Shown here piece by piece: positions 47,427 through 55,913 of a stretch of 64,000 nucleotides of DNA; position 1 is the first letter of the stretch; each line of letters opens with the position of its first letter. A program made the position numbers and the translations under genes. Where the stretch lies: NCBI RefSeq assembly GCF_003837865.1, contig NZ_RQIS01000005.1, positions 1 to 64,000 on the forward strand. Reading direction: 5' to 3'. The stretch is from Paraburkholderia dinghuensis (GTDB lineage: Bacteria; Pseudomonadota; Gammaproteobacteria; Burkholderiales; Burkholderiaceae). The notes beneath the pieces were generated by a model. It was not told the DNA's origin and did no database searches. It worked only from the letters and a program-made list of their open reading frames with translations.

Positions 47427-48998
47427 ATGTCCGCGACTCCGCTTCCCACATCAACCGCGCCCACGCTCTTCACACCGCACGACCGGCCCGTGCCGCTTAT
47501 GACCGTAGCGGAACTGCGCACCTGCGAAACCGGTGCGCAGGCCGGCTTGCCCGCGCACACGCTGATGGCCCGCGCCGGAGCCGCCGCCGCCCGCTTCCTG
47601 AACGAGCAGATCGCCCATGCACCATCGCCCGTGGCCCGCAAACCCGTGTGGTTCGCCGCGGGTCCTGGCAACAACGGCGGCGACGCGCTCGTCGTCGCGA
47701 CGGAACTTCATCGCGCCGGTGTCGCCGTGGAAGTCTGTATGCCCATCGAGGTCAAGCCCGACGACGCGCGCTGGGCGCTGGCCGCAGCGCGCGCCGAGGG
47801 CGTGCCGATCGCAAACGACCCGCCCACCTCGTTCGACGGATACGGCTGGCTCGTCGACGGCATGTTCGGCATCGGGCTCGCACGCGAGCTTGAAGGCGTG
47901 TTCGCGGACCTGGCTGCCCGGCTTTCTGCTCGCGCGCAAAGCCTGGGGCACGTGCTCGCGCTCGACGTGCCGAGCGGCCTCGACAGCGACACGGGCAACG
48001 TCGTCGGCACGGGCGTTGCCGTGCGGGCGACGCACACGGTCACGTTCATCGCGGCGAAGCCTGGCCTCTACACCGGCGCAGGCCGCGATTACGCGGGCGA
48101 GGTGAGCATTGCGCCGATCGGCGTCGATACGGACGTCGCGTCCTCCACCGCCCGCCTCAATGCGTCCGCACTCTTCGCCCCGTGGCTGCCCGCACGCGAT
48201 TTCGCGACGAACAAGGGCACGTTCGGCACGCTTGCCGTGATCGGCGGCGATACGGGCATGTGCGGTGCCCCCATCCTCGCGGCCCGCGCGGCACTTTTCA
48301 CGGGCGCGGGCAAGGTCCACGTGGGGTTCATCGGCAGCGACGCGCCGCCCTACGACCCGCCGCACCCCGAACTCATGCTGCACGCGGCGGGCAAGCTCGT
48401 ACCCGGCACCATGGACGCGATTGCGGCAGGTTGCGGTATGGGCGGCAGCGCATCGGCACGTCATCTCGTCGACCAGATCCTGCAGTTGAACGTGCCCGTG
48501 CTGCTCGACGCCGACGCGCTCAATCTCGTCGCCCGCGACGACGCCCTTGGCTCCCGCGTCGCCGGGCGCGGCACGCCGTGCGTGCTCACACCGCATCCGC
48601 TGGAGGCTGCGCGCCTCCTCGCTACTGATACGGTGTCCGTGCAACGCGACCGTGTCGCGGCAGCGCGCGCGCTGGCGGCACGCTTCGCCGCCGTGGCGGT
48701 ACTCAAGGGCAGCGGCACCGTGATCGCGGCACCCGACGGTCGCATCGTGATCAATCCGACCGGCAACGCGGGACTCGCAACCGGCGGCACCGGCGACGTG
48801 CTCGGCGGCCTGATCGGCGCGCTGCTTGCACAGCGGATACCGCCGTTCGAAGCGGCACTCGCAGGCGTATGGCTGCACGGCCTCGCCGCTGAAGCGCTCT
48901 GCGCCGAAGGCAGCGGACCCGCGGGCCTCACCGCTGGCGAACTTGCGCCGATGGTAAGACGGCTCATGAACCGGACGTTCTATTCGTCGCGGGACTAG
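47427..48998 (+). CDS. nnr: Bifunctional NAD(P)HX epimerase / ADP-dependent dehydratase
   Basis: Repairs hydrated NAD(P)H. 523 residues. The N-terminal YjeF_N epimerase domain (~30-220) shows FAAGPGNNGGDALVVATEL, DGMFGIGL and ALDVPSGLDSDTG. The C-terminal ribokinase-like dehydratase (~235-520) shows NKGTFGTLAVIGG, LLDADALNLVA, LTPHPLEAARLLA and the catalytic block TGGTGDVLGGLIGALLAQ. The chosen ATG gives MSATPLPTSTAP, a slightly longer N-terminus than E. coli. 170 bases after the dehydrogenase gene. Confidence 0.95.
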   Translation: MSATPLPTSTAPTLFTPHDRPVPLMTVAELRTCETGAQAGLPAHTLMARAGAAAARFLNEQIAHAPSPVARKPVWFAAGPGNNGGDALVVATELHRAGVAVEVCMPIEVKPDDARWALAAARAEGVPIANDPPTSFDGYGWLVDGMFGIGLARELEGVFADLAARLSARAQSLGHVLALDVPSGLDSDTGNVVGTGVAVRATHTVTFIAAKPGLYTGAGRDYAGEVSIAPIGVDTDVASSTARLNASALFAPWLPARDFATNKGTFGTLAVIGGDTGMCGAPILAARAALFTGAGKVHVGFIGSDAPPYDPPHPELMLHAAGKLVPGTMDAIAAGCGMGGSASARHLVDQILQLNVPVLLDADALNLVARDDALGSRVAGRGTPCVLTPHPLEAARLLATDTVSVQRDRVAAARALAARFAAVAVLKGSGTVIAAPDGRIVINPTGNAGLATGGTGDVLGGLIGALLAQRIPPFEAALAGVWLHGLAAEALCAEGSGPAGLTAGELAPMVRRLMNRTFYSSRD

Positions 48999-49055
48999 CC
49001 GGTCGCGAGACCGGCACGTCACTTGCTGGCGATTTACCTGTTTCATTCGAGGTGA

Positions 49056-49077
49056 AAGCCGCACGATCGTGCGGCTT
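49056..49077. other. Perfect 22-bp palindrome between nnr and pgi
   Basis: AAGCCGCACGATCGTGCGGC followed by TT, 57 bases after the nnr stop and 162 before the pgi start. It can form an 8-9 bp stem with a small loop, but lacks a T tract; it could be a weak terminator, an mRNA-end stabiliser or an operator. Confidence 0.5.
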
Positions 49078-49239
49078 CAAGCCAGCACGTCCGGGCTCGC
49101 GACGGCTGCGCAGGTTCACGCGAGGCCGCTATACTGACTGCCCGCACCGCCCGAATTCACCAGACGGACGCGTGCGCGTATGAGCGCCGCGTGCGAAGCG
49201 CGCCCGCCCCATTCCTCAGTGCATCCTCGCCAGACGAAC

Positions 49240-50877
49240 ATGACGAATACTCTTCCTGCATGGTCCACGCTCCAGACGCACTACGGACAGATCCGCGACG
49301 AGCGCCTGCGCGACTGGTTCGCAAGCGCTAACGACACCGCTCCCACCCGCGCCGAACGCTTTACGTTCTCGGGCGGCGGCCTCGCGGCGGACCTTTCGAA
49401 AAACCGCATTACCGACGCGACGCTGAAGCTGCTCGTGCAACTTGCGCGCGAATCAGGCGTGGAACCACGCCGCGACGCGATGTTCGCGGGCCAGATCGTC
49501 AACCCGACGGAAAGCCGCGCGGCGCTGCACACGGCGTTGCGCGCAACCGAGCCCGACGCGCCGTTCCACGCCCAGGTCCTCGCCGAGCGCGCGAAGATGG
49601 CATCGTTCGCCGACGCCGTGCGCAGCGGCACCTGGACCGGCTACACGGGCAAGCGCATCCGTCACGTGGTGAACATCGGCATCGGGGGCTCGGACCTCGG
49701 GCCGAAGATGGTCGTGCACGCGCTCGATCACCTCGCGTCGCCGGACATCACCTCGCACTTCGTCTCGAACGTCGACGGTGCGGATCTCTGGCGCGTGATC
49801 GAGCACATCGATCCCGAAGAAACGCTCGCGATCATCGTTTCGAAGACCTTCACCACGCTCGAAACGATGACCAACGCGCGCTCGATGCGCGCCTGGTTCG
49901 TACGGAACGGGTGCCCGGAAAGCGCGCTCGCGAAGCATTTCGTGGGGGTGTCCGCGAATCCCGCCGAGGTCGTGAAGTTCGGCATCGCGCCGGACAACGT
50001 CTTCGAGATGTGGGACTGGGTCGGCGGCCGCTACTCGCTATGGTCGGCGGTGGGCCTCTCGATCATGATCGCGATCGGGCCGCGGCAATTCGACGAACTG
50101 CTCGCCGGCGCTCACGACATGGACCAGCACTTCCGCGAGGCGCCGCTTGAACGCAACCTGCCGGTGCTCCTCGGCATGATCGGCATCTGGTACCGCAACT
50201 TCTTCGGTTCGCAGAGCTATCTGGTCGCGCCGTATTCGGAGGCGTTGCACTACCTGCCCTCGTACCTGCAGCAGCTCGAAATGGAGAGCAACGGCAAGTC
50301 GGCGCGACTCGACGGCCACCTCGTCGATTACCCGACCGCAGCGGTGACCTGGGGCGAGCCCGGCACCAACGGACAGCACGCGTTCTTCCAGATGCTGCAC
50401 CAGGGTCCGACGATCGTCCCGATCGACTTCATTGCCGTGCTTACGCCGGAACACCCGCTCGACGACCACCATCCGAAGCTGCTCGCGAACTGCTTTGCGC
50501 AGAGCGAGGCGCTGATGCTCGGACGCACCGAAGAAGAAGCGCGCAAGGTGGCCGGACCGGACAAGCCCGAACTCGTGCCGCACCTCATGTTCCCCGGCAA
50601 CCGTCCGACCACGACATTGCTCGTCGACGCGCTCAACGCGCGCACGCTCGGAGCGCTGATCGCGCTTTACGAGCACAAGGTTCTCGTTCAGGCCGCGGTG
50701 TGGAACATCAATCCGTTCGACCAGTGGGGCGTGGAGCTCGGCAAGATTCTCGGCAAGGTCGTCGAAGCCGATCTCACCGCCGCGCCCGGCGACGTGAAGC
50801 AGCACGATTCATCGACGGCTACGCTCATCGCTCGCGCGCGCGCTGCGCTCAAGCGTGAGGGACCTGCAGGCTCTTAA
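49240..50877 (+). CDS. pgi: Glucose-6-phosphate isomerase
   Basis: Interconverts glucose 6-phosphate and fructose 6-phosphate. 545 residues. Sugar-phosphate loops [13 protein letters not shown] and [27 protein letters not shown]; the catalytic His/Glu region [15 protein letters not shown]; and the C-terminal lysine in [12 protein letters not shown]. The second ATG of the frame ([12 protein letters not shown]) fits the family. Otherwise stand-alone. Confidence 0.97.
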   Translation: MTNTLPAWSTLQTHYGQIRDERLRDWFASANDTAPTRAERFTFSGGGLAADLSKNRITDATLKLLVQLARESGVEPRRDAMFAGQIVNPTESRAALHTALRATEPDAPFHAQVLAERAKMASFADAVRSGTWTGYTGKRIRHVVNIGIGGSDLGPKMVVHALDHLASPDITSHFVSNVDGADLWRVIEHIDPEETLAIIVSKTFTTLETMTNARSMRAWFVRNGCPESALAKHFVGVSANPAEVVKFGIAPDNVFEMWDWVGGRYSLWSAVGLSIMIAIGPRQFDELLAGAHDMDQHFREAPLERNLPVLLGMIGIWYRNFFGSQSYLVAPYSEALHYLPSYLQQLEMESNGKSARLDGHLVDYPTAAVTWGEPGTNGQHAFFQMLHQGPTIVPIDFIAVLTPEHPLDDHHPKLLANCFAQSEALMLGRTEEEARKVAGPDKPELVPHLMFPGNRPTTTLLVDALNARTLGALIALYEHKVLVQAAVWNINPFDQWGVELGKILGKVVEADLTAAPGDVKQHDSSTATLIARARAALKREGPAGS

Positions 50878-50919
50878 TGACGGAAGCGTGGCGTGCGCTG
50901 CGGCGCACGCCATCTCAGG

Positions 50920-51648
50920 TCAGCGTCCGGCCTCTTCAACCTCGCCGGAATCACGAATTTCGCCGTGCGCGACACGCCGCCCCGCTTCGATCGTCACTGT
51001 GGCATCGCAGCGGCGTGCGAGATCGACGTCGTGCGTGACCAGCACGAGCGTCGCGCCCGTTGCACGGTTCATTTCGAACATCAGGTCGATCACAGCATGG
51101 CCCGTCGCGGCATCGAGACTGCCGGTGGGCTCATCCGCGAAGAGGACAGAGGGACGGCTCACGAATGCGCGTGCGAGCGCCACACGTTGTTGTTCGCCGC
51201 CGGAGAGCAGCTTCGGATAATGCCCCGTACGCTGCCCGAGTCCGACGCGTTCGAGCAGTGCGCGAGAGCGCGCGAACGCCTCGCGCGTGGACATGCCACC
51301 CTGCAGTTCGAGCGGCAGCGCAACGTTCTCCAGTGCAGTGAGATGGGGCATCAACTGGAACGACTGGAATACGAAACCGACCGAACCGTTGCGCAGCGCC
51401 GCGCGCTCGTCCTCGGCCATGCCGGTCAGCTCGTGGCCGAGCAACCGAACCGACCCCGAGCTCGCGCTGTCCAACCCGGCTAGCAGCCCGAGCAGCGTAG
51501 ACTTGCCCGAGCCGGAAGCGCCGACGATCGCCACGCTGCTGCCGGCCCGCACCGTGAGGTCGATGCCGTCGAGTATCGTCAGCTCGCCGGTCGCGTCGGT
51601 GACCCGCTTGCACAATCCCCGCACTTCAATGACTGGATCGCTATTCAT
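50920..51648 (-). CDS. ybbA: ABC transporter ATP-binding protein (YbbA/LolD type)
   Basis: 242 residues. Walker A VGASGSGKSTLL, Q-loop VFQSFQLMPHLT, signature LSGGEQQRVALARA, Walker B VLFADEPTGSLD and switch VTHDVD; this is the MacB/LolD subfamily of mechanotransmission ABC ATPases. In E. coli ybbA precedes the permease ybbP; here pgi is the convergent neighbour, so the permease must lie elsewhere. Divergent from tesA, with 6 bases between the two start codons. Confidence 0.9.
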   Translation of the reverse strand: MNSDPVIEVRGLCKRVTDATGELTILDGIDLTVRAGSSVAIVGASGSGKSTLLGLLAGLDSASSGSVRLLGHELTGMAEDERAALRNGSVGFVFQSFQLMPHLTALENVALPLELQGGMSTREAFARSRALLERVGLGQRTGHYPKLLSGGEQQRVALARAFVSRPSVLFADEPTGSLDAATGHAVIDLMFEMNRATGATLVLVTHDVDLARRCDATVTIEAGRRVAHGEIRDSGEVEEAGR

Positions 51649-51654
51649 TCGCAC

Positions 51655-52398
51655 ATGATCACGCACAGGTTAGCCGTCAAGACACGCCGCACCGCTTTTA
51701 CTGCCGCTGTTTCCGCCGCTATTGCGACCACCGTTGCCCGAATCATCGCGATGGTGGCGACGCTCTGCGCGATCGTCGGCATGCAGCCGGCGATCGCCGC
51801 GACCGCACCCGCAGATCCAGCCGCCAACGCGGCGAAGCCGGTCATCGTCGTGCTCGGCGACAGCCTCTCCGCCGAATACGGACTGCCGCGCGACACCGGC
51901 TGGGTCGCGCTGTTGCGCCAGCGGCTCATGAGCGAGCGAATCGATTATAGCGTCGCGAACGCGAGCATCAGCGGAGACACGACGAGCGGCGGTCTCGCGC
52001 GCCTGCCGCTCGTGATGCAGCGCCTCAAGCCGTCCATCGTGATCGTCGAACTGGGCGCCAACGACGCGCTGCGCGGCGTGCCGCTCGCCACCACCGAGAG
52101 CAATCTGCGCGCCATCGTCGACCAGATCCGCAAAGGCAATGCGAAGCCGATGCTCGTCGGCATGTACGTGCCGTCGAATTACGGGCCCGACTACACGCAG
52201 AAATTCCATGGCCTCTACGGTCGTCTGGCGCAGGAGTTGCGCACACCGCTGGTCCCCTTCCTGCTCGCCGGTCTCGCTGACAAGCCCGATCTGTTCCAGT
52301 CCGATCAGATGCATCCCACCCAGCAGGCACAACCTTTGCTGCTCGATAACGTGTGGCCGACGCTCAAGCCGCTGATCAGCGGCGGTACGCAGCACTAA
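51655..52398 (+). CDS. tesA: Periplasmic GDSL esterase / multifunctional TesA-like lysophospholipase
   Basis: 247 residues. Long signal peptide (cleavage near AIAATA), then SGNH hydrolase blocks: VVLGDSLSAEYG (nucleophile Ser), SISGDTTSGGL (oxyanion Gly), ELGANDALRG (Asn), and DQMHPTQQAQ (Asp/His). It hydrolyses thioesters, lysophospholipids and aryl esters. Start uncertain: the first ATG gives a basic N-region but no ribosome site, and another ATG at 51751 would give a short uncharged signal. Divergent from ybbA, as in E. coli. Confidence 0.92.
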   Translation: MITHRLAVKTRRTAFTAAVSAAIATTVARIIAMVATLCAIVGMQPAIAATAPADPAANAAKPVIVVLGDSLSAEYGLPRDTGWVALLRQRLMSERIDYSVANASISGDTTSGGLARLPLVMQRLKPSIVIVELGANDALRGVPLATTESNLRAIVDQIRKGNAKPMLVGMYVPSNYGPDYTQKFHGLYGRLAQELRTPLVPFLLAGLADKPDLFQSDQMHPTQQAQPLLLDNVWPTLKPLISGGTQH

Positions 52399-52562
52399 CC
52401 GCAGCCCTGGCTTGCATGAAACGCCCTTCGCGGGCGTTGGCCGCGGACGCGTCGCGCACCTCCAGGGCACGCCAGACACGCGCTCCAGTCAGTCGGCCAG
52501 CGTGTGTCGGCGGACGACAGATTGCGTCGAATCTGATCGTGCGTGTCTGGGGGGACAAAAGC

Positions 52563-52910
52563 GTGAAGATCCTGTCTTTTATTCTCGTGACGTCAGCGCT
52601 ATGCGCGTGTGCCAACCAGCCGGTGCCCATGGGGGCTCAGTCAGTCGGCACGAGCGAACAGCCAACGGCGGCCGTCGCGCAGTGCATCGCGCGGAAATGG
52701 GCCGACCGCGCGCAACAGCCGGTCATCTTGCAAACGATGAGTGCCAATAACCAGGCCGTCGATGTTTATCTGCCGGGCCAGCCGCAGCCGGACGGCACCG
52801 CTGCGACGGTGCGCCCATCCTGGTCACCGACCAACAAGACGTGGGTGGGCTACCGTGGCGGTGTCAACGCGGGCATTGAAGCCACGGCCGACATCAGCAC
52901 CTGCCTCTGA
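52563..52910 (+). CDS. Small putative lipoprotein of unknown function
   Basis: 115 residues from a GTG with GGGGGGA upstream. The signal MKILSFILVTSALCACANQ has a lipobox-like LCAC, with lipidation expected on the second cysteine. The mature part resembles small bacterial lipoproteins with QCIARKWADRAQQPV and a later PSWSPTNKTWVGYRGG. A final C-terminal cysteine could pair with QCIA. Function unknown. Terminator 22 bases downstream. Confidence 0.75.
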   Translation: MKILSFILVTSALCACANQPVPMGAQSVGTSEQPTAAVAQCIARKWADRAQQPVILQTMSANNQAVDVYLPGQPQPDGTAATVRPSWSPTNKTWVGYRGGVNAGIEATADISTCL

Positions 52911-52930
52911 TTGCCCTCGCCTCACAAAGC

Positions 52931-52958
52931 AAAAAGCCCCGCCGGGGGCGGGGCTTTT
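52931..52958. terminator. Bidirectional intrinsic terminator
   Basis: AAAAGCCCCGCC-GGG-GGCGGGGCTTTT between the converging lipoprotein gene and ppiD; it can serve both. Confidence 0.9.
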
Positions 52959-52991
52959 CGACAGCGTGCACGGCGGGACCGCGCGGGCGGC

Positions 52992-54929
52992 TTACTGTCC
53001 GTCGCCGGACTGGCCAGCCGCGCCAAGCGAACCGTAATACTTCACCTTGGAGCGGTCGCGCAGTGCATCGAGATACGCCTGCACTTGCGACTGTCCGCTC
53101 ACGCGTCCGAGTTCCTGCTCCGCGGCAGCGAGATGCCCGCCGTCGGCGGCCGGCGCATTCGTGACGGCGTTCACGCGATAGATCGCAAAGCCGTCTGCGC
53201 CGAGATCGACACCGACAAAACCCGGCAGCTTCTGCGCATCGACCTTGAAGATCGCCGCGAGTGCGTCATGCGGCAAGCCTTGCGTGTCGTTGCGCGAGAC
53301 TTTCACGCCCGGAGAGAATCCATCGGCCGATGCCGACTTCTTCAACGCAGCGAGCTTCGCCTCGCCGTCCTTGCGCGCAAGCTCCACAGCCTGCTGAGCG
53401 ATGACCCGCTGGCGCACGGTATCCTTGACCGCGGCGAACTCGGGCGTCGCGGCGGGCTTGAAGCTCGTGACGCGCGCGGCGATCAGGGTGTTGTTGCCGA
53501 CGTCGATGGCCTGCGTGTTGTTGTGCTGGTTCACCGAATCGTTCGCGAACACCGCGTCGAGGAATTTCTGAAAGTTCAGCGGGCTGTCCGGCGGCAGCGC
53601 GGCATTCGGCTTCGGCGTGACCGTTGCGGTCTGGATGGTGAGCTTGAACTTGTCGGCGGCCGGCTGCAGGGTCTTCGACTGCTCATAGACGATCGACGTG
53701 AAGCCTTCGGACGCATCGGAGACCAGCTTTGCGGCCTGCTGCGTCTTGACGTCGTTGATGATCGAAGCTTTCACCTCGTCGAAAGGCTTCGTCGTCGCCG
53801 GCTTGATTTCAGTGACCTTGACGATGTGATAGCCGAAGTCCGACTGGATCACATCGCTGATCTGGTCCTGCTTGAGCTTGAAGACCGCGTCGTCGAACGC
53901 CTCGCCGCCCGCGATCATGCCGCGGCCGAAGAAGCCGAGGTCGCCGCCCTTCGCCGCCGAGCCCGGATCCTGCGATTCCTTCTGGGCAATCTGCGCGAAC
54001 TGGTCAGGATGCGCCTTCACTTGCGCGAGGATCGATTCCGCCTTCTGTTTCGCGGCAGTTCGATCGGCTGCGCTGGCGTCCTTCGGCGCGGTGATCAGGA
54101 TGTGGCTCGCGCGAACCTGCGCATCGGTGCGGAAGTGCGCGATGTTGTCGTTGTAGAACTGTTTGAGATCGGCATCGCTCGGTTGAACGTTCGCCGCCAC
54201 CGTCGCAGCCGACAGCACCAGATACTGGATCTGTGCCGTGGCAGGTGTTGCGAAATCGCTCTTGTGCGCGTCGAAGTAGGCCTGCAGTTGCGCGTCGGTC
54301 GGCTGGACCTTGGCCGTATAGGCGGCTGCGTGGAACACGAGGGCCTGCACTTCGCGCTGCTGCCCGGAGAGCGCCGTCAGTTGCTGCGCGAGCGACTTCG
54401 GCGTGAACGCGGTGCTGACTATGGCGGAGGGCAGTTGCTGCATCGCGAGGCTGTAGCGCACGCGTTCGTCATACTGCTCGGGCGTCATGCCCTGCATGGC
54501 GAGCAGCTGCTTGTAACGATCGAGATCCATCGAGCCGTCGGGATTGCGCAGCGACGAAATCACCGGATCGGCGAGCAAGGCGCGGCGAACGGCCTCGTCC
54601 GAGGCGGTGAGATGGAGGCGCTGCGTCTCGTCGATCAGCACGCGCTGCTGAACCAGACCGTCGAGAATGTCCTTGCGATGCTGCGGCGTGTCGAACAGGC
54701 TCGCATCAAAATTCGCGCCCATGACCTGGCGCGCTTGATCGAGTTGCGCACGCGCGGCGTTGTCGAACTCGACGCGTGTGATCTTGTACCCGCCGACGCT
54801 CGCGACGTTCGCACTCTCGTCGAAGAAGCCGCGGAAACCTTGAATGCCGACGAAGCCAAGCCCTGGCAGAACCACCAGGAGCAGCATGAACATCATCAGG
54901 CGTTTGTGATTGCGGAAAAAGTCGAGCAT
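52992..54929 (-). CDS. ppiD: Periplasmic folding chaperone PpiD (membrane-anchored peptidyl-prolyl isomerase)
   Basis: 645 residues. A single N-terminal membrane anchor (MMFMLLLVVLPGLGFVGI), a SurA_N-like chaperone region to ~230, one parvulin domain (VRASHILITAPKDASAADRT, FAQIAQKESQDPGSAAKGGD, FGYHIVKVTEIKPA), then a further chaperone-like region. It helps exported proteins leaving the Sec translocon. The ATG starting MLDFFRNHKRL is the usual one. It follows the tRNA operon, whose terminator lies just upstream. Confidence 0.95.
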   Translation of the reverse strand: MLDFFRNHKRLMMFMLLLVVLPGLGFVGIQGFRGFFDESANVASVGGYKITRVEFDNAARAQLDQARQVMGANFDASLFDTPQHRKDILDGLVQQRVLIDETQRLHLTASDEAVRRALLADPVISSLRNPDGSMDLDRYKQLLAMQGMTPEQYDERVRYSLAMQQLPSAIVSTAFTPKSLAQQLTALSGQQREVQALVFHAAAYTAKVQPTDAQLQAYFDAHKSDFATPATAQIQYLVLSAATVAANVQPSDADLKQFYNDNIAHFRTDAQVRASHILITAPKDASAADRTAAKQKAESILAQVKAHPDQFAQIAQKESQDPGSAAKGGDLGFFGRGMIAGGEAFDDAVFKLKQDQISDVIQSDFGYHIVKVTEIKPATTKPFDEVKASIINDVKTQQAAKLVSDASEGFTSIVYEQSKTLQPAADKFKLTIQTATVTPKPNAALPPDSPLNFQKFLDAVFANDSVNQHNNTQAIDVGNNTLIAARVTSFKPAATPEFAAVKDTVRQRVIAQQAVELARKDGEAKLAALKKSASADGFSPGVKVSRNDTQGLPHDALAAIFKVDAQKLPGFVGVDLGADGFAIYRVNAVTNAPAADGGHLAAAEQELGRVSGQSQVQAYLDALRDRSKVKYYGSLGAAGQSGDGQ

Positions 54930-54990
54930 GCTTGAAAGAGCGAAGGGATCGTCAAAAAACGGAACGCCCGATATTACCTCAGAGGGCAAT

Positions 54991-55025
54991 AAAAAAGGCG
55001 AACCGCAGTTTGCTTTCGGTTCGCC
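54991..55025 (-). terminator. Intrinsic terminator of the tRNA-Val/tRNA-Asp transcript
   Basis: Minus strand GGCGAACCG, 11-base loop, CGGTTCGCC then six T, 15 bases after the tRNA-Asp CCA. Confidence 0.88.
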
Positions 55026-55040
55026 TTCCTTACTCAGATC

Positions 55041-55117
55041 TGGCGGAGCGGACGGGGCTCGAACCCGCGACCCCCGGCGTGACAGGCCGGTATTCTGACC
55101 AACTGAACTACCGCTCC
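55041..55117 (-). tRNA. tRNA-Asp (GTC)
   Basis: 77 bases with encoded CCA. Acceptor GGAGCGG/CCGCTCC, D arm GTTCAGTTGGTC, anticodon loop CTGTCAC with GTC, T arm GCGGGTTCGAGCCCCGT. Confidence 0.97.
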
Positions 55118-55181
55118 GTGCGGCTGCATCTTACAACTGCGCTGCACGTGCAATTTTGCACGTGCCTGCGAAACCGGAAAC

Positions 55182-55257
55182 TGGTGGGTGCTGAGAGGCT
55201 CGAACTCCCGACCTACGCCTTGTAAGGGCGCCGCTCTACCAACTGAGCTAAGCACCC
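55182..55257 (-). tRNA. tRNA-Val (TAC)
   Basis: 76 bases with encoded CCA. Acceptor GGGTGCT/AGCACCC, anticodon loop CTTACAA with TAC, T loop GTTCGAG. Upstream of tRNA-Asp in the same direction, 64 bases apart. Confidence 0.97.
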
Positions 55258-55360
55258 AGATTCGCGATTCCTTAACTGCTCTTCATGCTTTTTCAGCACT
55301 GGCCCGCGGGCTTGCATGCAGGGAAACACATGCTGCAAGCAACGCCAGCCAACGAGCGCG

Positions 55361-55633
55361 CTAGTTTAGCGCATCTTTGAGAGCTTTACCAGGCCTGAAT
55401 TTCGGGACCTTGGCGGCCTTGATCTTGATCGCGTCACCGGTGCGCGGGTTACGTCCCGTACGCGCCGTGCGCTTGCCGACGGCGAACGTGCCAAAGCCGA
55501 CCAGCGTGACCGTTCCGCCCTTCTTGAGCGTGCCCTTCACGCCGCCGATTACGGCGTCGAGTGCACGTCCTGCTGCCGCTTTTGAGATGTCGGCTTGTTG
55601 AGCGATGTGGTCGATTAAATCCGTTTTATTCAT
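55361..55633 (-). CDS. hupB: DNA-binding protein HU, beta type
   Basis: 90 residues, exact family length. Starts [19 protein letters not shown]; the beta-arm holds [21 protein letters not shown] with the Pro-containing tip that intercalates into DNA, and it ends [11 protein letters not shown]. Nucleoid protein that bends DNA. Located between lon and the tRNA genes, its usual place in proteobacteria; 280 bases with a terminator separate it from lon. Confidence 0.97.
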   Translation of the reverse strand: MNKTDLIDHIAQQADISKAAAGRALDAVIGGVKGTLKKGGTVTLVGFGTFAVGKRTARTGRNPRTGDAIKIKAAKVPKFRPGKALKDALN

Positions 55634-55841
55634 TCCAACCCCCGAGAATGTATTTGAGCAAACGCCTGGACGCTTTGTGCGTCGGGAGATAAAAAGACGG
55701 CCCCGGTTATGCTCCGGGCTCGCTCATTTAAAGGGTCCGAAACAATGGTGTCAAGTGGAATTCAGCGTGACGGGACGCGGGTTTTCGAGGGGTTCCTCAA
55801 GCGGGCGATGCTGCGACGCCGCGTATCGTGCGCCGAATAAA

Positions 55842-55869
55842 AAAACCCGCGGGCCAAGCCGCGGGTTTT
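55842..55869. terminator. Intrinsic terminator of lon (bidirectional shape)
   Basis: AAAACCCGCGG, loop GCCAAG, CCGCGGGTTTT, 45 bases after the lon stop; the T tract on the minus strand is the seven-A run on the plus strand. Confidence 0.88.
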
Positions 55870-55913
55870 CGGTGCGTCTGCTGGCCGCAGCACTTCGCGG
55901 CCGCCATTCAGCT

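Noticed and set aside
52911..54935. A 674-codon open frame opposite ppiD
   Set aside because: Arg/Leu/Asp-rich shadow of ppiD; no ribosome site or known motif.
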